NCBI GenBank assembly: GCA_042088665.1
Contig: JBELMB010000219.1
Span: 1-8,346, forward strand
Length of the DNA stretch: 8,346 nt
Reading direction: 5' to 3'
Origin: JBELMB01 sp042088665
Lineage (GTDB): Bacteria > Pseudomonadota > Alphaproteobacteria > Rhodobacterales > Rhodobacteraceae
The notes below the pieces were generated by a model, which saw only the letters and a list, made by a program, of their open reading frames with translations, was not told where the DNA came from and ran no database searches. Below are positions 1 through 5,596 of the stretch, piece after piece; the stretch's first letter is position 1, and every line of letters starts with the position of its first letter. The position numbers were made by a program, and so were the translations under genes.

Positions 1-105
1 CTGGCCTATGACAGCGATGATTTCGCTTCGGTCTTTCTGCGGCCGGTGATGTCCAGTTCCCGCGACACGTCTCTCGAAGCACATTTCGTTCTTGAACCGG
101 CCTGA
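1..105 (+). CDS. 3' end of an unidentified gene (partial)
   Basis: Frame 1 is open from the first base to a TGA at 103-105 and gives 34 residues ending in HFVLEPA. The composition (mixed hydrophobic and acidic residues, no low complexity) and the close join to the next gene make a genuine C-terminus likely. The next ATG lies 13 bases after the stop, so the two probably share a transcript. I do not recognise the family from so short a tail. The upstream part lies outside the window. Confidence 0.55.
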   Translation: MAYDSDDFASVFLRPVMSSSRDTSLEAHFVLEPA

Positions 106-118
106 CGTCGGCTTTCGA

Positions 119-715
119 ATGCGCGCAGTCGTGGCATGGGCCGGCTTGGGTCTGGCGCTGGGGGCGCCTGTCTGGGCCGCGGCGCAAAGCCCGCTTCTGG
201 CCTGGCGGGATGCTGTCTACATCGGCGCGGGCTTTGCCGGGATCGTCGCGATGGGGCTGGTTCTGGTGCAACTTGTGCTGATTGGCGGGCCGCTGCCCGG
301 GATGTCCATGCAGCGTGGCCGCCACCTGCATCGCTGGGTCGGCGCGCTTCTGGTGCTTGCGGTGCTGGGGCATGTGGCGGGCCTGTGGCTGACCAGCCCT
401 CCGGATGTTGTCGATGCCCTGCTGTTCAGGTCGCCGACGCCGTTTTCGCTTTGGGGTGTCCTGGCGATGTGGGCGGTCCTTGGGGCGGCGCTGCTGGCCA
501 TGGTGCGCAAGGCGATGGCGCCGCGCCTGCGCGTGTGGCGGCGTGCGCACCGCGGTCTGGCCGGGGTCATCGCGGGGGGCACCGTGCTGCATGTTCTGCT
601 CATCGAAGGCACGATGGAATGGGTGACCAAGCTGATGCTCTGCGGATGTGTGCTGGTCGCGGCCGTTCTGGTTCTGGGTATGCCGATTCTGCGACGGCGC
701 CGCCAAGGGTGGTGA
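119..715 (+). CDS. Ferric-reductase-like transmembrane haem protein
   Basis: A 198-residue, strongly hydrophobic protein with about five or six membrane segments and an arginine-rich C-terminal end (RRRRQGW). Two helices each carry a histidine pair 14 residues apart: H71 and H85 (the first in a RHLHRW context) and H144 and H158 (the first in RRAHRG). This is the pattern expected of bis-histidine ligation of two stacked b-type haems in the ferric reductase/YedZ-like superfamily. There is no FAD or NAD domain, so by inference it would pass electrons across the inner membrane to or from a separate partner. The start is uncertain. A TTG at 92 would add nine residues and overlap the upstream gene by 14 bases, whereas the ATG at 119 follows that stop and begins directly with a hydrophobic segment. 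Neither has a clear Shine-Dalgarno sequence. The family call is fairly sure; the partner and substrate are unknown. Confidence 0.72.
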   Translation: MRAVVAWAGLGLALGAPVWAAAQSPLLAWRDAVYIGAGFAGIVAMGLVLVQLVLIGGPLPGMSMQRGRHLHRWVGALLVLAVLGHVAGLWLTSPPDVVDALLFRSPTPFSLWGVLAMWAVLGAALLAMVRKAMAPRLRVWRRAHRGLAGVIAGGTVLHVLLIEGTMEWVTKLMLCGCVLVAAVLVLGMPILRRRRQGW

Positions 716-1150
716 TCAGGAGCGTAGGGTCCGCATGCCCCGCCATAGACTCCCTTCCGGCAAAGCCGCCCCGCGCGAGGCGTGTTCCCGGCGTGAAACA
801 CTGTAATGACGCACCACCGTCTCTTGTAACAATGGCCAAGAGCCTCCGGTCATTCGGTTGCGCCCAATTGTGACGTTCCGAGGATACTCAAGGCGGCCCG
901 GCAAAGCATTTTTGTCACCCCTGGTGGAGAGAACGCGCAATTTGCCGAGGGTTTGTTCACGATCCGCGCGGCCATTCTGGAGGACCCGGCGGCCCGTCCT
1001 TGCGTGGTTGATGAGAGGCCCCGACATCACCCGACCTCACGCGCTTCTAACGCCGGATGCCGCCCGATCACAGGTGCGGGAGGTGCGGCTGACAGGGATG
1101 CCGCCCGGCGGCTAGGGTCGCGCCATCACGCATCACAGGAATCGCACACC
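716..1150 (+). other. 435-base stretch without a convincing gene
   Basis: No open frame here has a believable protein composition together with a ribosome binding site. A weak inverted repeat, CTCTTG (821-826) and CAAGAG (837-842) with a 10-base loop, lies about 105 bases after the membrane-protein gene. It has no T-run. The promoter of the YHS-rhodanese pair probably lies in the second half, but I could not pick out convincing -35 and -10 boxes. No tRNA, riboswitch or insertion-sequence end was recognised. Confidence 0.5.
1137..1140 (+). promoter_or_regulatory. Ribosome binding site of the YHS-domain gene
   Basis: AGGA lies 10 bases before the ATG at 1151. It supports this start over the longer open frame reaching back to 953, which would place extra residues ahead of an obvious signal peptide. 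Confidence 0.6.
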
Positions 1151-1663
1151 ATGAAATCCTTCGCTCTTGCCACAGCCTTTGCCCTCCTTGCATCGCCGCT
1201 TCTTGCGGGTCCGCAGTACCTCGATGACACGACGTTCGCCGTCTCCGGCTATGACGTCGTGGCCTACCGCAGTCTCGAACAATCTGCCGTGGGCACAGCC
1301 CAGCCCGCAGGCGTCCCGGGCCGCGCCGACATCAGTGCGGAATACAACGGTGCCATGTTCGCCTTTGCCTCGGAAGAAAACCGCGAGACCTTCCTGAGCA
1401 ACCCCGCATTCTACGCGCCGCAGTATGATGGCCATTGCGCCTATGGCGTGTCCAAGGGCGGCAAGGTGCCGGGCAACCCGAACCTCTGGCGCATCGTGGA
1501 TGACAAGCTGTACCTGAACATCACCAGCAATGTGGTCGGCTTCTGGGAAGAAGACATCCCGGGCAACATCTCTCTCGCGGAAAACAACTGGGTCTCGATC
1601 GAGCCCAAGGCCGCATCAGACCGCGCCATCCCGCAGTTCATGTCCTCTGCGCCGGTCAAGTGA
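1151..1663 (+). CDS. Exported YHS-domain protein
   Basis: A 170-residue protein. Residues 1-19 form a typical Sec signal peptide (positive start, hydrophobic core, cleavage near LLA-GP). The mature part shows the YHS fold pattern: GYDVVAY at 33-39, an aromatic-rich strand (EYNGAMFAFAS, 64-74), a helix around ENRETFLSNP, then PQYDGHCAYGVSKG at 90-103. H95 and C96 sit where YHS proteins often have metal- or thiol-active residues. As I recall, some homologues are named YHS domain-containing (seleno)protein and carry selenocysteine near this cysteine; here the codon is TGC, an ordinary cysteine. The C-terminal part (GNPNLW, 108-113, then a tryptophan-rich tail) matches the extended periplasmic subgroup. 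The biochemical role is not known; metal or redox sensing is a guess. The rhodanese gene starts 9 bases after its stop, suggesting an operon. Confidence 0.82.
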   Translation: MKSFALATAFALLASPLLAGPQYLDDTTFAVSGYDVVAYRSLEQSAVGTAQPAGVPGRADISAEYNGAMFAFASEENRETFLSNPAFYAPQYDGHCAYGVSKGGKVPGNPNLWRIVDDKLYLNITSNVVGFWEEDIPGNISLAENNWVSIEPKAASDRAIPQFMSSAPVK

Positions 1664-1672
1664 GCCGGTCGG

Positions 1673-2137
1673 ATGGATGACAGGAACACGCGCCGGGGAG
1701 TGTCCCGGCGCGCCATGCTGGGGATCGGTATTGGCGTGGGCATCGTGGCCGTCGGCGGGGTGGGGTATCTTGCCCTCGTGCCCCCGGTGGCAGACGAACG
1801 GATCAGCGTCGAGGAAGCGCTGTCGCGCGCGCAGGCTGGCGAGATCGTCCTCGTCGACATCCGCAGGCCGGATGAATGGGCGCAAACCGGTGTGCCTGCT
1901 TTCGGCGTGGCCATCGACATGCGGCGCGAGGATTTCGTTCCGGCGGTCAAGGCGGCGGCGGGTGACCTGCCTGTTGCTTTGATTTGTGCACGCGGCGTGC
2001 GGTCCCGGTACAGCGTGCAAAAGCTGACGGAGGCGGGTGTGACCTCCGTGATCGACGTGCCGGAGGGCATGTTGGGATCCGGGGCCGGCGCGGGCTGGGT
2101 GCGCAAGAACCTGCCTGTTGTGGCATTTGAGGCTTGA
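1673..2137 (+). CDS. Membrane-anchored or exported rhodanese-domain protein
   Basis: A 154-residue protein. The N-terminus has a twin-arginine-like motif (SRRAML, 11-16) followed by a glycine- and valine-rich hydrophobic stretch to about residue 36, so it is either a Tat signal or a single membrane anchor with the domain in the periplasm. Residues 43-152 form one rhodanese domain: DIRRPDEW at 62-69 is the conserved early motif, and the active-site loop CARGVRS starts at C105, the expected persulfide-carrying cysteine. The domain is therefore probably catalytically competent and would transfer sulfane sulfur or act as a thiol redox protein. The loop is arginine-rich. The ATG at 1673 lies 9 bases after the YHS stop and has no strong Shine-Dalgarno sequence, consistent with translation linked to the upstream gene. 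The substrate is unknown. Confidence 0.85.
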   Translation: MDDRNTRRGVSRRAMLGIGIGVGIVAVGGVGYLALVPPVADERISVEEALSRAQAGEIVLVDIRRPDEWAQTGVPAFGVAIDMRREDFVPAVKAAAGDLPVALICARGVRSRYSVQKLTEAGVTSVIDVPEGMLGSGAGAGWVRKNLPVVAFEA

Positions 2138-2323
2138 CGGCGCGACCCGCTGGTCTCTTGACGGTCGCAGGGCGTTCGATGCCCAAGGCATGGCAAGCGA
2201 CAAACGATTGGAATTGGCCCCGCAGCACGGCGCTGCGCATGGGCCTGTTGGTGCGTTTACGGCGGGTGGGTGGTTGTGAGATTGACCGGGGCGACTTTTC
2301 AAACGGCTGGTCAAGTTTTCCGG

Positions 2324-2417
2324 TCGATGTTTCTGGCCAGATCGATGTCTCAGGCCGAAAAACCGGCCGGACACACGGGCCAAAAGACCGGACACAAGAC
2401 CGGACAAAAGAGACTGG
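2324..2417 (+). repeat. Short degenerate tandem repeats
   Basis: Two adjoining patches. TCGATGTTTCTGGCC (2324-2338) and TCGATGTCTCAGGCC (2342-2356) match at 13 of 15 bases with an 18-base period. AAGACCGGACA occurs exactly at 2384-2394 and 2396-2406 with a 12-base period, with a third degraded copy (AAGAGACTGG, 2408-2417) and an isolated CCGGACAC at 2367-2374. The patch is richer in A than its surroundings. Both periods are multiples of three, as expected for repeats in coding DNA, though I see no convincing gene. Confidence 0.6.
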
Positions 2418-2476
2418 CGCAATCCCATAGCCAAGAGCAAACCCTAGAAAACAGCCCGCGACACGGGCAAGCAAAC

Positions 2477-2482
2477 GGAGAG
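2477..2482 (+). promoter_or_regulatory. Ribosome binding site of the esterase gene
   Basis: GGAGAG lies 8 bases before the ATG at 2491. It is the clearest plus-strand Shine-Dalgarno sequence in the window and fixes the esterase start. Confidence 0.75.
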
Positions 2483-2490
2483 AGCGGCAC

Positions 2491-3327
2491 ATGAGACGCC
2501 TGATTTGGACGATCTGCGCGAGCCTTGGTGTCTCGGGCGCCCCGGCAGCGGCCTGTGGTACGGCAGAGGCCCCCTGCGAAATCGGGGCGCGCAGTTATGT
2601 CATTGAGCAGCCCGAGGTCCCGGCAGAGGGCCGTCCGGCCCTGATCTACCTGCATGGCTTTGGTGGCTCTGGTGCTGGGGCAATGCGCAACCGGGGCATG
2701 GTCGATGCGGCTCTGGCCCGAGGCTACGCCGTCGTCGCGCCCGATGGGCTGCCCATGTCGGGCGGGCGTTCGGGGCATCGCTGGGCCTTTCGCGGGTCGG
2801 ACCAGGGGGCAGAGTTCGCCTTCCTGACCGAGTTGCGGGACGATCTTGCCGCGCGCTTTGACCTTGGGGCGGATCGGATGTTGCTGTCGGGCTTTTCCAA
2901 CGGCGCCTTCATGGTGGCTTACCTCGCCTGTCAGGACCCCGGTGCCTATCCCGCCTATGCGGCCATCGCGGGGGGCTTCTGGCGCCCGCACCCGGAGGGC
3001 TGCGTGGGGCCCGTGAAATTGCATGTGACGCATGGCTGGGTGGACGGGGTGGTGCCGCTCGAAGGGCGCATCCTGCGAGGTGGCAGCCGTGACGCACCGG
3101 GCGCGGTGGTCCAAGGGGACATTTTTCGCACGCTGGAGATCTTTCGCCTCGCAAACGCGTGCCGGTTAAATCGCCCGGACCGCTTTGACGACATTGACGG
3201 CTACTGGACACGGACCTGGGAAAGCTGCGCCGAAGACGCGGCATTGGAGTTTGCCCTGCACCCCGGTGGGCACAGCATCCCGCGCGGCTGGGCCGATCTC
3301 GCGCTGGATTGGTTCGAGGCGCAATAG
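2491..3327 (+). CDS. Exported alpha/beta-hydrolase, polyhydroxybutyrate depolymerase/LpqC-like esterase
   Basis: A 278-residue protein. Residues 1-21 form a signal peptide ending APAAA before C22. C22 and C29 probably form a disulfide; a lipoprotein reading at C22 is possible but the preceding residues fit a lipobox poorly. The hydrolase core shows LHGFGGS (54-60, oxyanion-hole loop), the nucleophile elbow GFSNG at 134-138 with S136, D185 in THGWVDG as the likely acid, and H261 in PGGHS as the base. This order and the extracellular location are those of the esterase/PHB depolymerase family (COG3509 type), which includes feruloyl and acetylxylan esterases. It therefore probably cleaves an ester in the periplasm or outside the cell. 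The real substrate cannot be read from the sequence, and no separate substrate-binding domain is present. It stands alone, with a good ribosome binding site, and converges on the opg operon. Confidence 0.85.
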   Translation: MRRLIWTICASLGVSGAPAAACGTAEAPCEIGARSYVIEQPEVPAEGRPALIYLHGFGGSGAGAMRNRGMVDAALARGYAVVAPDGLPMSGGRSGHRWAFRGSDQGAEFAFLTELRDDLAARFDLGADRMLLSGFSNGAFMVAYLACQDPGAYPAYAAIAGGFWRPHPEGCVGPVKLHVTHGWVDGVVPLEGRILRGGSRDAPGAVVQGDIFRTLEIFRLANACRLNRPDRFDDIDGYWTRTWESCAEDAALEFALHPGGHSIPRGWADLALDWFEAQ

Positions 3328-3467
3328 CCTGTCCCGCTGTCGACCCGGGCGTGTGGCACCAGCGCGGCGTGTCTCCCCTGAGCCCCGGGAAGCGGCGTGG
3401 AACGGTGCAAACTCACCGGCGGGTTCATGGCGGCTGTGCGGCGCATTCCGGAACCCGGGGGCAAGCC

Positions 3468-3484
3468 CGTGGCTTTGAGCCACG
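3468..3484. terminator. Possible bidirectional terminator hairpin
   Basis: CGTGGCT-TTG-AGCCACG is a perfect inverted repeat with 7-base arms and a 3-base loop. It sits between the converging esterase and opgH stops (141 bases past the former, 28 past the latter). Neither strand has a T-run after it, so a classic intrinsic terminator is not proven; the call rests on position and perfect pairing. Nothing else was recognised in the 184 bases between the two genes. Confidence 0.4.
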
Positions 3485-3511
3485 AGCAGTCAGGCTCAAT
3501 TGCCCTTCAGT

Positions 3512-5596
3512 TCACTCCGCAGGGATGACGCGCTTTTCCTCAAGGTAGGTGCGCAACTCGGCGCGGGCCGCCTGTGCGCGCCGCCAGATCGCGGGCGCAA
3601 AGAGGCTGTGCGGTGTTTCCAGACGTCCCACCTTCAGCGCAAAATTGCTGACATCCACGCCGCTCAGCGCAGAGAGGGGCACCGCAAGCACAAGGCTGAC
3701 CGCAATTGGCCAGAGCCAAGGCGAGACGAGGCCCGCGCTCAGCGCCGTCACCAGCACCACGCCAAGGACGGTTTCCACCGCGTGGAACCGCAAGAGTGCG
3801 CCCACAGGGATGGCCTGCGCCCCGCGCCGCTGGGGCGCCCAAGCGACAGCGCTCCCCGTGAGCGACTGCGCCACGGCGAGGCTTTGTTGCACCATCATGA
3901 TCGGCGCGTAGAGGATCGAGGCGAGCACCTCGACCAGCACACCGCCCCAGAACACGCCCGCGCCACCATAGCGGCGACGCAACCGCGGGGCCGCCGCGAT
4001 CATCACGCTGGCGGCCAGTTTCGGCAGCAGGAGCATCCCGTACATGAACAGCAGAAAGGCCATCGCCTGAGAGGTGCTCATCTCCGGCCAAAGCGGATAC
4101 AGCGGGTTGGTTTCGCTGAAGTAATGCTGCGGCACCATTTCCGTCAGGCCCAGCGTGGCCCAGACGATCAGCAGCACCAGCCAGCCCGGCGACATCAGGT
4201 AGCTGACCGCCCCAAACAAGAGGTGAAAGCGGGACAGCGGATGAAAGCCGCGCGTGCCCAGCAGACGCAGGTGCTGCAGATTGCCCTGACACCAGCGGCG
4301 GTCGCGCAGGACATAGTCGACAAGCGTGGCGGGGGTTTCTTCGAAACTGCCGGGCACGGCGAGAAACCGCACCGCCCAGCCCGCCCGACGCAAGAGCCCG
4401 GCCTCGACAAAATCATGCGACAGGATCATCTGTGGGCGACCACGCCAGCCCCGCAGATGCGGCAACCCGGCAGAGGCCGCAAAGGCGCGGGTGCGCAGGA
4501 TCGCGTTGTGTCCCCAATAGTTGCCCTCGTCCCGGGTCCACAGGGCGAGGCCCTCGGCCAGCAGCCAGCTGTAGGTGGCGTTGGAAAACTGCTGGATGCG
4601 GCCATACAGGGTCTGCGCGCCGATCAGCCCGGGAAAGGACTGGATCAGCCCGGCCGAGGGGTCCTTGCGCAGCGCCTCGGCCAGCACACAGATCGCCCGG
4701 CCCGACATCAGGCTGTCCGCGTCCAGGACCAGCATGGCCTCGTAGGCGGCGCCCCAGGACTGGATCCATTGACCGAGGTTGCCGGTCTTCTTGTCGGTGT
4801 TCTCGGCGCGGCGGCGATAGAACACGGGCGTCTGCGCAGGGGCGGCGTCGCGCAGCCATTGAAAGGCGCGCCATTCCTGTTCCGCGATCTGTGCGCTGCG
4901 GGTGTCGGACAGGATGAACAGGGCAAAGCGGTTGTCGGTGCGTTGCCGCTGCAGGTCCGCCAGCATCGCGGCGGCATTTCCAAACACATCCGCCGGGCTT
5001 TCGTTGTAGACCGGGATCAGCAGCGCGGTGGTCAGGGGGCCGCCTTGGGTGGTGTTTCGGGTCGGTCCAGCAGGGCGCAGGCCGCGGCACAGCAGGGCCG
5101 CCACGATGGTGGCGACGGTCAGGATGATCCAGGCAAAGGTGACGCCGATGATGCCCAAAAGTGCGGTCTCCAGCCCGGTCAGCCCGTCCTTGGCGAAAAA
5201 GCCGTGCAGCAGACCCAGCAACACCGCCGTACCGCCCAGCGTCAGGCCAAAGACCAAGGCGCGCCATTGCCGGGGTGACGATGCCATGGGCCGCTTGCCC
5301 ATCTCCAGATCGGTCGCCGCCCCCGTCATCATCTCTGCCGTGGCACCTGCCGCAAGGCTCTGCGCGGCGAAGGGCAGGGGGCTTTGCGGGGGCATGGACT
5401 GGAGCAGGTCGATGTCACAGTCCGTGCCGCCTGTATCCACGAGATCTTGGCGCATGGGGTGATCGACCAAACCCGCGGAGGACATGGGCCTGTCGTCGCT
5501 GTGTGCAGCATCCATTGCGGGCGGGACGGCGGTGCCCCGCTGTGGCGCAAAGGGATCCATGGACGGGGTCCCACCCGTGACGATCACGCCGTCCAT
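3512..5596 (-). CDS. opgH: Glucan glucosyltransferase OpgH (MdoH)
   Basis: A 694-residue inner-membrane family-2 glycosyltransferase that polymerises glucose from UDP-glucose into the beta-1,2 backbone of osmoregulated periplasmic glucans. About 110 hydrophilic, methionine-rich residues precede two membrane helices (about 112-133 and 144-169). The catalytic domain follows: IPVYNES (194-200), SDTR (230-233), the DxD-type motif LDADS with D292 and D294, SHDFVEA (393-399) with the likely base D395, and RDRRW (431-435), the processive QxxRW-type site. About five further helices lie between 456 and 646. It is shorter than E. coli OpgH (847 residues). The ATG at 5596 overlaps the opgG stop by 13 bases. 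Alternatives are TTG 5608, GTG 5587 (forming GTGA with that stop) and ATG 5560; none has a good Shine-Dalgarno sequence, so translation is probably coupled to opgG. The family is nearly certain; the start is not. Confidence 0.93.
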   Translation of the reverse strand: MDGVIVTGGTPSMDPFAPQRGTAVPPAMDAAHSDDRPMSSAGLVDHPMRQDLVDTGGTDCDIDLLQSMPPQSPLPFAAQSLAAGATAEMMTGAATDLEMGKRPMASSPRQWRALVFGLTLGGTAVLLGLLHGFFAKDGLTGLETALLGIIGVTFAWIILTVATIVAALLCRGLRPAGPTRNTTQGGPLTTALLIPVYNESPADVFGNAAAMLADLQRQRTDNRFALFILSDTRSAQIAEQEWRAFQWLRDAAPAQTPVFYRRRAENTDKKTGNLGQWIQSWGAAYEAMLVLDADSLMSGRAICVLAEALRKDPSAGLIQSFPGLIGAQTLYGRIQQFSNATYSWLLAEGLALWTRDEGNYWGHNAILRTRAFAASAGLPHLRGWRGRPQMILSHDFVEAGLLRRAGWAVRFLAVPGSFEETPATLVDYVLRDRRWCQGNLQHLRLLGTRGFHPLSRFHLLFGAVSYLMSPGWLVLLIVWATLGLTEMVPQHYFSETNPLYPLWPEMSTSQAMAFLLFMYGMLLLPKLAASVMIAAAPRLRRRYGGAGVFWGGVLVEVLASILYAPIMMVQQSLAVAQSLTGSAVAWAPQRRGAQAIPVGALLRFHAVETVLGVVLVTALSAGLVSPWLWPIAVSLVLAVPLSALSGVDVSNFALKVGRLETPHSLFAPAIWRRAQAARAELRTYLEEKRVIPAE

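Larger units (their letters stand above)
2138..2490 (+). other. 353-base stretch without a convincing gene
   Basis: This gap holds a weak inverted repeat just after the rhodanese stop (GCGACC at 2142-2147, GGTCGC at 2163-2168, no T-run). It also holds the tandem-repeat patch at 2324-2417 and the esterase ribosome binding site. Two short frames run through it (from TTG 2134 to 2430 and from GTG 2270 to 2494). Both encode low-complexity, basic, glutamine- or arginine-rich peptides without an upstream Shine-Dalgarno sequence, so I do not annotate them as genes. The promoter of the esterase gene should lie here but is not obvious. Confidence 0.45.

Noticed and set aside
821..842. Inverted repeat CTCTTG/CAAGAG as a terminator of the membrane-protein gene
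   Set aside because: Only six paired bases, an AT-containing 10-base loop, no T-run, and over 100 bases from the stop.
716..1030. 104-codon minus-strand open frame in the first intergenic stretch
   Set aside because: No Shine-Dalgarno sequence, no recognisable domain and an unusual mix of Arg, Gly and Ser; chance openness is the simpler explanation at this GC content.
953..1150. N-terminal extension of the YHS gene back to position 953
   Set aside because: It would bury a good signal peptide inside the protein, and the AGGA site at 1137-1140 supports the ATG at 1151.
2384..2417. Tandem repeats as a CRISPR array or plasmid iterons
   Set aside because: Units are only 11-12 bases with no regular spacers, copies decay quickly, and no cas or replication genes are nearby.
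2134..2430. 98-codon plus-strand open frame overlapping the rhodanese stop
   Set aside because: TTG start without a ribosome binding site; its C-terminal third is low-complexity sequence from the tandem repeats.
2350..3114. 254-codon minus-strand open frame opposite the esterase
   Set aside because: Composition is His- and Arg-rich without motifs, and it lies opposite a gene with an intact catalytic triad and ribosome binding site.
3500..5278. 592-codon open frame on the plus strand, antisense to opgH
   Set aside because: It is a shadow of a GC-rich gene: its translation is rich in Arg, Gln, His and Gly with no membrane or domain pattern, while the opposite strand encodes a clear OpgH.
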